Positions 33,601-43,795 of a stretch of 64,000 nt of DNA are shown piece by piece (within the stretch, counting starts at the first letter, position 1; each line of letters opens with the position of its first letter). Below the pieces are notes generated by a model. The model was given only the letters and a program-made list of their open reading frames with translations, was not told the origin of the DNA and ran no database searches. Source of the stretch: Cinnamomum chago (taxonomy: Eukaryota > Streptophyta > Magnoliopsida > Laurales > Lauraceae); NCBI GenBank assembly GCA_038049695.1, contig CP142458.1:47397001-47461000 (forward strand), in the 5' to 3' direction. The position numbers and the translations under genes are program-made.

Positions 33601-33901
33601 TTTTGGGGAATGTACATAATTGATATTTTGTCTAACTTTAACAACTATTGGGAAACTTGCTATATATATCATTGCTCATTCTGATACAGTATTTACACTT
33701 GATGTCATTGCTTCATGACTAGAGATAGTCTACTATTTGATTTACTACACGCTTCCGCATTTAACAGAAATATTCAATTATGGTTATGATATCCTCACCG
33801 CGGACACCTGTGGGAAATTAAATAAGATGTATATTGTGGATGTAGATCCTAAACATCATTATTAGTCCCGATCCCGGATCTCTCGGTCCGGGGTCGCGAC
33901 A
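30687..33901 (+). mobile_element. A 3' LTR
   Basis: 3215 bp, same length as the 5' LTR with about 25 substitutions, most of them C/T or G/A. Contains the same palindrome array (32049-32459) and acidic frame (33403-33504). Confidence 0.93.
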
Positions 33902-33906
33902 ATGTT

Positions 33907-34816
33907 ATTAATGAACTTAAATTTGATTTAAAACTTGCTCATGAAGAACTAATCAAATATAAGGAAATGGAAAATGAACTATTAAAAGTTAAAAATGAAA
34001 ATTCAATTCTTATAAACCAAATCACTCAACTTGAAAGCTATAAACAAAAGTATGAGTGCAGGTTTACCCAAGGTGAAGAGATATTTGAAAAGTTATTTAA
34101 ATTGGGTAAATCTCAAAGAGATAGGACGGGTCTTGGATTTGATTGGAATATTTCACATGACCCTAAATTCACCAACACATTTGTGAAAGGTGAGTCCTCT
34201 TTCTCTAGCACTCTTTCTCCTTTGCCCAAATCTAAATGTATTTATTGTGGCATTTTCAGGGCATTTTAGGTTTGAGTGCAAACTAAGAAGAAGCCATGTG
34301 TCTAAACCCATCTTTGAACCCAAAAAGGTAGAATCTAAATCTATGAAGGGTAAGACACTAAAAATCAAAGAAGACTCCAAAAAGATTAAACAAGCTAAAT
34401 CAATTAAAATGGAGTCTCCTAAGATAGATTCTAAAAAGTTTAAACAAGTTAAACCAAGTTTAAAAGAATCTATCAACAAAAAGCTTCTCAACCTATCTCC
34501 CTTAAATCAACACATGAAAGAACTTTTGAAGAAAGTTGCTAAGTTAAATTTAAAATTCAAAAGTCAAATAAAGGGAGAATATAAGAAGAAAAGAAAAATG
34601 AACCAATCCCCTAAGAAACAAACTCACCAACCTCAAAAGACTAATCACCAATCTAAGCTAAATTTAGTCAAATCTAAATATCATGGTGATAAGTTCAAAT
34701 TGAAAATTTATCAAGTCAAATCTCCTATAGTTGGTGGTACTCCTAAACTAGACCTCAAGGATCAACCCTCTCAAGACCTTAGGTGGATTCCTAAAGTTAG
34801 ATACTTAGACAAACCT
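33907..34816 (+). pseudogene. gag: S1 Gag, C-terminal part, frameshifted in its zinc knuckle
   Basis: Resumes the coiled-coil frame from 22512 and runs to about 34250. The CCHC knuckle is C-I-Y-C-G then, after a one-base insertion in a T run at about 34251-34255, S-G-H-F-R-F-E-C in the next frame (C-x2-C-x4-H-x4-C). The downstream frame stays open to TAA at 34816 and is Lys-rich (nucleic-acid binding type), ending RWIPKVRYLDKP, which resembles the GPK.WVPK end of Sirevirus Gags. Nothing like protease or RT follows. Confidence 0.75.
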
Positions 34817-36300
34817 TAAGGCTTTGAACCTCATTGACCAACCTATCCTTTATAGTTAAATCATATTGTTGGTCATGTTACATTTGCATTTTTGTTCCTT
34901 CTTAGTTACATTTCTTAAAATGCAATGTTTATTTGTGATCAATTGATTTTGTCTTCATACATCATTCTAGTTACATATCATGGTTTTCAAAATCATTTGA
35001 TTATAATTTCATCATGTTAGAATTGTTTTTTGCTCTTAGTTAGTTATATCTCTTGCATTCCATTTCTATACATGATCAATTGATTGTGATTTCAAAAGCT
35101 TTCTTAGCTAGATTATTCATGATCAATTCTTGTTATAAGCCATTTGCATATTTGCTTATTTAGTTATATTCTTTTTATATGCAAATGTCAATTGGTTCCA
35201 TGTATGGTTGTGATATTAGTTATATTTGTTGAAACCATACGAGTACCCAAATCCATCCTTTATGCTTTCTAGCCATTTTTTTAAAATGGATGGTTATGAT
35301 GTTGATTCATGTATACTCTCGAAGTGATGTCTTCCTTATACATGTTTCAACTTCATAGTAGTGATCTTGATCATATGAAACTCTTTGAAATTCATTCCTC
35401 GTATTTCTATATGTTTGATGGACATCTTAGTTGTTGAATTTATATGATTTTGACACTTTGAAAATTGCATGCATTACCTAGTTATACCCTTTTGCATTGC
35501 AATTTATTTTATTCATCACTATGCTCATTAGTTATATCATTATAAGTGATGAATATCCTTTTATGATGCTTGACGGAATTTTGTGTTTGTCACATCCTTT
35601 TTATTAATCATGTTGTCATATTCAATTGGTTTCATTTAATATAATTCTCGATTGATTTCATATCCAATTGATGTCTTATCTTGAGAATGTGATAGACCTT
35701 GTGTACATTGGATTGAACTTCATAGTCATATATTTTTGTTCCATGTCACATTTCATTAGCATCATAATTTTCATGTTTGCCACCTCTCTTGCTCATATAG
35801 GTAAATCTCATGACCACCATGTTTATGTATTCAAAATCTTGGTTGGTTATTAGTTGAGGTTGGCTTCATGTTTGAATTTCATTTCACTCATCTTGCACTT
35901 AATAGTCATATTAATGATTGAATGAAATGATTTCAAAAACCTTCATAGCATATGTTTTTCATAGTTAAATTGATTGATGCTATGTTTAGTAAACCCCATT
36001 TCATCATGGATAGCTCTAATTTGAATTTTTCATTATAGTTATATTTTTTACTCCATTTTAGAGTGATTGATTTTATAGACTTATCTTTGAATCTCAATTG
36101 GTATTCTTTTTTTTTTTTTCCAATTGGTATCCATGATTGCTTTTCTCATTGACCTTGCTCTCTTTTGGTAATTTGATCATATTGTGCTCTATAGTTAAAC
36201 ATGTCTAATCCTTTCCTTCAAGTTGACTCTCAATTGGTAAAACCATCTTCTTCTTGAACCAAATAGTTATATCTTTGTCAAAAGTCTGACAAAAGGAGAG
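34817..36300 (+). repeat. hairpin array with a common loop (S1)
   Basis: Homologous to 9190-11420 of S0. Loops near TAGTTATATCT are flanked by inverted arms, e.g. GACCAAC (34836-34842) with GTTGGTC (34868-34874), and ATTCATCACT/AGTGATGAAT (about 35515-35555). The latter is perfect over 10 bp here while the S0 counterpart pairs only over 6. Noncoding. Confidence 0.7.
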
Positions 36301-37086
36301 AATGGATTGAGGGGGAGTGTAAACCTTCATAGGAAGTATTAGTTTTGATCAAATTCACCCTTGGATTGACTTTGAACCCTTAGAGATTACTTCCATACAT
36401 GATAACCTGTTATGTATTTCATTTTCGATTTCTTTTGTTAACAGGTGCTTCTAAAAGGTATTTTCCTTGTTTCATGTGTTAGGTACCTTTGCAATTTAAT
36501 GTCAAAGGGGGAGAGAACATTCAAGTTTTCTAAAGGGGACACTACACCAAAAATCGGAAATTGGAACGGAAAAGCGTTCCTAATCCTTCCGTTCCTAATC
36601 CGTTAAAGTGTTCCAATTTCCGTTCCAATTTGGTACCAACCGTTCCTAATCCAAATTGGAACGGAAATTGGAACACTTTAACGGATTAGGAACGGAAGGA
36701 TTAGGAACGCTTTTCCGTTCCAATTTCCGATTTTTGGTGTAGTGGGAAGAGAATGCCCAAGCTTCCTAAGGGGAGATATTGTATAATCTTCTATAGGGGG
36801 AGAGAATGCATATCTTGCCAAAGGGAGAGAGAGTGCATGGTCAAAGGGGGAGAGTTGAAAGAAGAAAAAGCTTGGGAGCTAAAGAAGATGCTTGGCTAAA
36901 GAAAGAAAAATTGAAGAATGATCAAGCTCCAAGCATCAAGAAGATTGGAGAAAAAGTCCAAGAGTCTAAGCTAAGAGAAGGAGCATCCAAGAGATTTCAA
37001 GACGTGTCCAGTTTAGGGGGAGCTGAAGACTTAGTGTGTAAATTTCGGTGTTGAGTAAGTTGCCATCAAATTGCAAAGGGGGAGAT
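36300..37086 (+). other. S1 3' interior with repeated polypurine tracts and a MITE
   Basis: Repeated GAGGGGGAG and AAAGGGGGAG runs as in S0, the last AAAGGGGGAGAT at 37075-37086 adjoining the 3' LTR. Interrupted by the CACTA MITE at 36540-36744. Confidence 0.7.
36540..36744. mobile_element. CACTA-type MITE, 205 bp, nearly perfect palindrome
   Basis: Ends CACTACACCAAAAATCGG and its reverse complement, typical of CACTA (En/Spm) transposons, with a 3-bp TSD GGA on both sides. Arms of about 92 bp pair almost perfectly around a short centre (about TACCAACCGTTCCTAAT). No coding capacity. A second copy, identical by eye but with the centre inverted, is at 60265-60469. Confidence 0.92.
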
Positions 37087-38828
37087 TGTTAGGAATTTTG
37101 TGTATTGCAATTTGATGGATGCATTATCATTTTAACATCATTTGAATTTACAAACATGCATTGTTTTAGAAAATTTTGAAATCTTGATTTTCACATGCAT
37201 TATTTGAAATATTGATTTATGCATGTTTTGATTTTTAACTTGGATGCATTTTTAATTGAAAAGAAGTTTTATGAATCAAGCAAGCCTATGAGTTTTAAAT
37301 CTTTCCAATCTTTTTAAGCTTTTTATGTTTCATGTTTTTAAACCTCTTACTTTGATTTAAAACATGATTCCAAGCTTGATTCAGTGGCCCAAAAGTCCCC
37401 ACATGAAAATACTTTGAAATATACAAGTTTAGGGGATTTTGGTCCCAGGCCCGGGTCGACCCGCAGTGGGCTCGACCCGCCCAGGGGACCCGGTCGACCG
37501 GCCACACTGCGCAGTCGACCAGGACAAAGAGCCGTTGGCTCTTCCAATGGTCATTTTTCTAACCGTTTGTAGCCAGATCGACCAAGCTCTGTACTAGGTC
37601 GACCGGGCACTCGCAGAAACCCACTTTTTGGGTATAAAATGAAGTTCATTCCCTTACCAAACGGAGAGATTTTTAAGCCTTCCTTGAGGTGTTTGGAGAC
37701 AAGACAAAGGGGATGATCTAAAAGAGACCAAGTGGTCATTTGGGGAGCTAAAGCTTGGATTAATGAAGTTAAATCTCTAAGTAAGCTTTACCTTTCTTAA
37801 TCATATGTTATATGCTTTGTTTAAATTATTGGTAAATGAATTTTAGCATCATAACTATGATGTGTTGAATCCATTCTTATTTTAATCTTTGATCTAAGTT
37901 GGATTGGGTTCTTCACTTTGATTTCAAACCAAGTTTTGTTTTAGAATCTTCATTAATCATGCTTAGCCTAAATCTTTGATTTCTTTTATAGCATGATTCA
38001 TTTACTTGGTTGAAACTTTATTTGTTGTTTTCATTCATTTAAACCTTAGTCAAATTGGTTTAGTTTTGAAAAGAACATTGTATATGCATCACATGTTTTA
38101 AGTTAGTCATTTTCATACAACTTATGAGTCTTTGATTTTCTTATCATTAACAAGATGATATTCATACATGTGATTTGCATTAAACTTCAATCAAATCTTT
38201 TATGTGCCTTAAACTTTGAAATGCTTTAAGCATATATTAATTGTGCTTTGTTTTTAACTTGATTGAAGTTATCACACACACACACATCATGAGCATACAT
38301 CTTTGCATTCATTTAGTGTTTGTGTGAGTTAGTCTTTCACTTTCATATCCGCCTATTTTAGAGGCAAATATATTGAGCTTAAATTGTATCTCTTTGAGTG
38401 TTTTTGTAGACACTTCTTTAAGAGAAATCTTTTTCTTGCAAAGGTTATTGCTTAGCCTAAGAAAAGCATTGTGTAAAGGTTATTGCTTAGCCTAGAAAAG
38501 GATCTTGTAAAGGTTGTTGTTTAGCCTAGAAAAACAACTTGTAAAGGTTATTGCTTAGCCTATTGAAAAGCATAGATAGTGGAAATCCGGTGGGGTGATT
38601 AGATCACAAGCCGGTAGTGGATGTAGGCATTCAGGCCGAACCACTATAAATCATTGTGTGATGGTGAATGCGTTGTGGTGATTCCTTTTAGCTTCCGCAT
38701 TTTGTTTGTTTAACATCACTTGTGACTAGTTTATTTGTAAGAAGTTAAAATTGGTCTAAATTGGTCACATCTTGTAGCTCACCCTATTCACCCCCCGCCC
38801 CTCTAGGGTTAGGATATCAGGACTTTCA
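37087..38828 (+). mobile_element. S1 3' LTR
   Basis: 1742 bp. Palindromes at 37453, 37491 and 37512 plus decayed ones; the MSA-like site seen in the 5' LTR is mutated here (TCCAATGGTCA near 37544). TATA at about 37635; tandem units at 38440-38575; C-rich tract interrupted by one G (about 38792-38802). Confidence 0.88.
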
Positions 38829-38833
38829 ATGTG

Positions 38834-41173
38834 TAATCCGGACCCACAGTTAATTGTAAATAACTCCACTATATAAATGCAATTAAACTCCAGTCTTAGG
38901 AATATATTACAATGAAGTCCCTAAACTTCCCAATTACCACAAGTAGGCCCCTCCATCTATATCCATGGATCAATTGGACATGTCCACCAAAATAGATCCC
39001 TATTTTATTATCCTTGAGACTCAATTAATTATAGTGATCATTTGGTACCGATCCATTTAACTCTTAATTGGAATGGGTGCGTACTTACCAATGATAAATC
39101 CATTAATTGGCACAAGGGGATATTAAAGATAGATTCCATCTTGACCATTGAATGTTCCCACAGCTCTACTACCACGTACCCAAATCACCGAGGTGTTGAC
39201 CTACAATTGGCCTCACTCATTGGTGACTCAAAGCAAATGAATAGAAAGAAACTTGAGTTCATTAATGTCTCAGGATTATGAGCCTATTGCTAGGGAATTA
39301 TGAGAGTAGACCTTAAAGTAAAGACAGTGTACATAAGGTGCTTCTCATGGTCCTTCAATACATCCAATGTACCAGCACCATGATCCAGAATCTTACATTC
39401 TGATGATTGAGACAAATCACACTATCTCATAGTGATCAAAGTGCTGCCACCTTGTCAGATGAGATGCCCAATCTCATCACTGGTTGTGAAGATATTTAAG
39501 TATAAGATTTGCAATACATGTCTCCTATATGTGGATCTCATCCACACACATGTATTACATCTAGTGCACTTGTGGACTCCGCTTCATCTCATGAACCACT
39601 ATGTCATTCGTATTAGTTATGTGCAAACAAGTAATAAAACACCATTCATCTCATGAAAGGAAAGTAATAATATATATTGATAATAAAGAAATTAATCAAT
39701 TTATTGCATCATATACTGGTATTGAGACCATAAAACTAACATTCACAACCATTGATGAGACTGGGCATCTCATCTGGCAAGGTTGCAACACTTTGATCAC
39801 TATGAGATAGTGTGATTTGTCTCGATCATCAAAATGAAAGATTCTGGATCATAGTGTTGGTACATTGGATGTATTGAAAGACCATGAAAAGCACCTTATG
39901 AATTATTGTCTCGATTTAAGGACTGCTCTCATAATTCCTTAGCAATAGCCTTTTAATCCTGAGATATTGATGAACTCAAGTTTCTATCTATACATTTGCT
40001 TTGAGTCACCAATGAGCGAGGCCAACTTTTGGTCAACACCTCGGTGTCTTGGGTACGTGGTAGTAGGACTGTGGGAACATCCAATGGTCAAGATAAAATC
40101 TATCTATATTATCCCCTTGCACTAATTAATGGATTTGTCATTAGTCAGTGCACACCCATCTCTACTAAGAGTTAATTGGATGGTATTGATGATCACTGTG
40201 ATTAATTGGGTCTCAAGGATAATAAGATGCGGATCTAGGATTGGATGGGACAGATTTATTCCAATTGATCCATGGATAATGATAGAGGGGCTTACTTGTG
40301 GTAATTGAGAATTTTAGGGTCTTCATTGTAATTTATTCCTAAGACTGGAGTGCAGTTGCATTTATATAGTGGTATTATTTACAATTAACTATGGGCCCGG
40401 ATTCCACATGAGATGTGGGGTCACGGTGTCCTAGTTGGAGCCAGCTTTCTAAGGAATCCCTAGTGGTCCCCACGCTAGCCCAAGATATTAGAAAGATTTT
40501 ATTCTTACTTGAACTCTAAAAAGGAAGGAATTAGAAAGTTACTATTTCTATTTAAAGTAGGACTTCTAATAATGGTAATAGTAAATTACTAATTTATGTG
40601 GAAGTGAGACTTCTTATTCAATTAGTAAGAGAGAAAGAATAGGAGGTTGCTTGAGGGCTTTATAAGGGGAAATAACCCCTTCGACGTCCAATATATACCC
40701 CCACCAAGGGATTCACATCCAACCCTTGTTTGTGCAAGTGTTGCACATCTCTTCCTTCTCCTCTCTCTCTTCTAGTTACTTGGAGTTTCTAGTAGGATTT
40801 TCTCTTAGAGATTCCACCATCTTCTTGAGAAAAGAGATCTGATAAACGGGTCATAGCGTGGAAGATCAATAGGTCTTGGAGACTCTTGTTTGATACATGA
40901 AAGTGTTTCATCATCAAAGAAAAACGTAACTTCTCCATTAGAGCACTACCGGGCTCCAAAGGTATAATCTACTTCTCTACCTGTTGTAGATTATTTTGTT
41001 GCAAGTAGTTGCTGATTTCTATCTTCTAGATAGGTTATATTGCTGTACATGATTGATGAGAATGAGGGATTGCATCCTGGATTGAGTTTTGTAGCCTTAT
41101 GGATAGTTGATCCCTGAGTCAAGTGGGTCAAAAGTTTTGAAAATCAATCCACGAGGCCCACCTACTTCCAACA
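38834..41173 (-). mobile_element. P 5' LTR, segment 4, including the palindrome centre
   Basis: The left half (38834 to about 39500) is the inverted copy of about 39740-40395; the right half (to 41173) is inverted against segments 1-3. Plus strand ends GGCCCACCTACTTCCAACA. Several short open frames here are not supported as genes. The right flank GAAGA (41174-41178) is the expected TSD; its partner was lost with the deleted 3' part of P. Confidence 0.8.
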
Positions 41174-41223
41174 GAAGAATCTACACAATCTAATAAAGTA
41201 GAATCCATTCTAATGATTTTCAT
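41174..41223 (-). pseudogene. gag: S3 Gag, first codons only
   Basis: Minus strand from ATG at 41223 matches the first 17 codons of S1 Gag (MKIIRMDST-like). It is broken by the P insertion at 41173/41174; the 3' end of the gene is at 221-400. Confidence 0.7.
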
Positions 41224-41307
41224 GAAAACACAACACTAGGGTTTTGACTCTAGGTTTTTACACCTAATCAAGAGTTCCAAAACACTTGATCCTAAAATAG
41301 AGCACGA

Positions 41308-41320
41308 GGCTCTGATACCA
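41308..41320 (-). other. S3 primer-binding site (initiator Met tRNA)
   Basis: Minus strand TGGTATCAGAGCC, two bases from the LTR end at 41323. Confidence 0.88.
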
Positions 41321-41322
41321 AT

Positions 41323-43145
41323 TGAAAGTCCGGGATCCTAACCCTAGAGGGGGGGGGGTGAATAGGGTGAGCTACAAGTTAGTGACCAATTATGCTAAAT
41401 TTTAACTTCTTAAAAATTAACTAGCCACTATTAATAATTATCAAACTAAATGCGGAAGCTAATAAAAATAATCACCACAAAGCATGCACCATCACACAAG
41501 GACTTATAGTGGTTCGGCCTCAATGCCTACATCCACTACCGGCTTGTGAACCAACACCCCACTGGATTTCCACTATGTATGCTTTTCAAAAGGCTAAGCA
41601 ATAACCTTTACAATATGCTTTCCAAGGCTAAGCAATAACCTCTTATACTATGCTTTCCAAGGCTAAGCAATAACCTCTACAATGATGTTTTTCTAGGCTA
41701 AACAACAACCTATCAATGTGCTTTTCTAGGCTAAGCAATAACCTTTACAAGAAGAATATTTTCTCTTAAAGTAGTGTCTGCACAAACAGTAAAAGAAATA
41801 CAATTTAAGCTCAATTACAATGCCTCTAAAATAGGCGGATATGAAATTGAGAATATAACTCACACAAACACTATATAAATGCAAAGGTATATGCTCATGA
41901 TGTGTGTGTGTGTGTGATAACTTCAATCATGTTAAAAAGTAAGCTCAATCAATATATGCTTAAAGCATTTAAAAGTTTAAGGCACATAAAAAGTTTTGAT
42001 TGAAGTGAAATGCAAATCACATGTATGAATACTAACTTGTTGATGAAATGAAAATCAAATGCTCACAAGTTGTATGAAACTAATTAATCATAAACATGTG
42101 ATGCATGTGCAATGTTGTTTTCAAAACCAAACTAATTTAACTAAGGTTCAAATGAATAATGAAAACAACAAATAAAGATTCAACCAAGTAAATGAATCAA
42201 TCTATAAAAGAAATCAAAGATTTTGGCTAAGCATGATTAAAGAAGATTTTAAAACAAACTTAGTTTGAAATCAAGGTGAAGAATCCAATCCAACTTAGAT
42301 CAAAGATTAAATCAAGAATGGATTCAACACATCATAGTTATAATGCAAAAATTCATTTACCAATAATTTAAGCAAAGCATATAACATATGATTAATAAAA
42401 GTAAAGCTTACTTAAAGATTTAATTTCATTGATCCAAGCTTTAGCTTTACTAATGACCCCTTGGTCTCTCTTATTTCATTCCCCTTTTTCTTGTCTCTAA
42501 ACTCCTCAAGAGTGGCTAAAAAGTTCAACTTTGATCCACTTTGATCTCTCTCTTTTCCAAAGGAATGAACCTCATTTTATACTAAAAAATTGAGTTCCTG
42601 TGAGTCTCCAGTCGACCTACACTTTTCCTCGGCCGACCCGGGCTTAATGGTCATAAATCTAACCGTTTGAAAAAGAGCTCCAATGGCTATTTCTCGGTCG
42701 ACCTGCAGTGTGCGCAGTTGACCGGGTCCATGGGCTCTGTCGACCGAGCACACTGTAGGTCGACCCGGGTCCAAGGACCAATTTCCCCTAAAATGTATTT
42801 TTAAAAGTATTTCTTTGAGGGGACTTTTGTGCAACTGAATCAAGCTTGAAATCATGATTTAAATCAAATTAAGAGGTTTAAAAATATGAAACATAAAAAT
42901 CTTAAAATGATTTGAAAGATTTAAATCTCATAGGCTTGCTTGATTCATAAAACTTCTTTTCAAATTTAAATGCGTCCAAGTATAAAATCAAAACATGCAT
43001 AAATCAATATTTCTACAAGTCTTAATAAACAATGCATGTGTAAATCAAGATTTTAAGATTTTCTAAATCAATGCATGTGTGAAAACTTGAATGATGCTAA
43101 AATGATAATGTATCCATCAAATTGCAATATACAAAACCCCAAACA
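41323..43145 (-). mobile_element. S3 5' LTR, Sirevirus-like, minus strand
   Basis: 1823 bp. Minus strand starts TGTTTGGGGTTTTG and ends CCGGACTTTCA. On the minus strand: palindromes AGTCGACC / GGTCGACC in 42609-42765, TATAAAAT at 42573-42580, tandem TTATTGCTTAGCC units (41580-41755), C tract (G run near 41350-41359). Inserted in T3; the right flank is GCAAC, its partner beyond the window. Confidence 0.85.
42573..42770 (-). promoter_or_regulatory. S3 promoter: decayed GTCGAC array and TATA box
   Basis: Sites resembling CGGTCGACCT at about 42610, 42631, 42693, 42713, 42736 and 42756, spaced close to 20-23 bp with one gap of about 60 bp. AACGG-type sites lie in the gap, partly mutated. Confidence 0.5.
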
Positions 43146-43217
43146 GCAACACCCATTTCGAAATGGGTTCTTGTTTTCAGATTTGAATGGGTCTTGAATG
43201 GTTTTTCATGGGGTTTC
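43146..43217 (+). mobile_element. T3 LTR, small left segment
   Basis: Seventy-two bases between the S3 end and B. They run into 54676 when B is removed. Identity as T3 rests on continuity and on the resemblance of the joined region to the TTGTAGCTTGGCTTTGAG area of the A LTR. Confidence 0.55.
43213..43217. repeat. TSD of B (GTTTC), left; right copy GTTTT at 54671-54675
   Basis: Four of five bases agree, consistent with B being older than A. Confidence 0.7.
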
Positions 43218-43658
43218 TGTAAGACCCCGACCCGAGTGAACCCGATTACTGCTAATTAAGTCGTGTGTTAGTTCTAAGCTTGATTAGTGATTTTGGCTAG
43301 GTTGGGTTTGGAATAGCTTTTGTTTTAGTTTTGGGTAACTTTGAGTGCTTTGATAACTAGTGGGGCCCTTTGGGGGTTCCCCTTATGACTTTGCATTTAC
43401 TTAGGGGATTTTTCGGAATCGTTTTGAATTGTATTCTTATCCTGTTTCATTTATATTATTGATCTCTACAACTTTCATGTTGGTCCCATTTCCATTCGAG
43501 ACCCCGAAACCCGATTTACTAGCCTCGAGGGGCAAAACAGTCCTTTTACACTAAACTTGTACCCAAAACTTGATAAGCCCGAAACCTGCAAAACAAATAC
43601 GTTTTGGAAACTAGATATTTCGGCGATCATTTCTTCCTTCTTCGTCGAATTCATCCGA
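43218..43658 (+). mobile_element. B 5' LTR, truncated
   Basis: Follows the A and B 3' LTRs for about 440 bp to TTCATCCGAGATT, then jumps to interior sequence (CGAGCAATTAAAAG) that in A lies about 25 bp past the LTR. The primer site is gone, so B could not have been copied since. Confidence 0.85.
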
Positions 43659-43795
43659 GATTTCGAGCAATTAAAAGAAACTAGAAATCCTAAGGACGTG
43701 GCGAGGATTCGTTAGATCTTTCGTTAGCTAGAATCGTGTGAGCAATGTGACCCTTTATTTAAGTATTATGTGCTAACAATTTGTTTTGCAGCATC

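Larger units (their letters stand above)
22518..33901 (+). mobile_element. A: near-complete Ty3/gypsy Tekay-type chromovirus element
   Basis: 11.4 kb. Both LTRs are exactly 3215 bp (22518-25732 and 30687-33901) and differ at about 25 positions by my count, with no indels, so insertion was recent. Primer site 25736-25747, polypurine tract 30674-30686, perfect TSD. Interior order: gag, protease, RT, RNase H, integrase, chromodomain. Two lesions: gag and pol lie in different frames, and there is a TAG in the integrase at 29884. Inserted in the S1 gag. Confidence 0.93.
14495..38828 (+). mobile_element. S1: gag-only Sirevirus-like element carrying three insertions
   Basis: LTRs: 5' = 14495-14541 plus 20197-21879 (split by S2, about 1.73 kb), 3' = 37087-38828 (1742 bp). 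Primer site 21882-21893, polypurine tract 37075-37086. The interior encodes one Gag (split by A) and then 2.2 kb of noncoding hairpin array; no protease, integrase or RT is present or was visibly deleted. S1 is therefore a non-autonomous element that would need enzymes from a full Sirevirus. Insertions: S2 in the 5' LTR, A in gag, a CACTA MITE before the 3' LTR. Confidence 0.88.

Noticed and set aside
39042..39810. Several 60-80-codon frames in the palindromic P LTR
   Set aside because: No motifs; the inverted arm does not keep the frames open.
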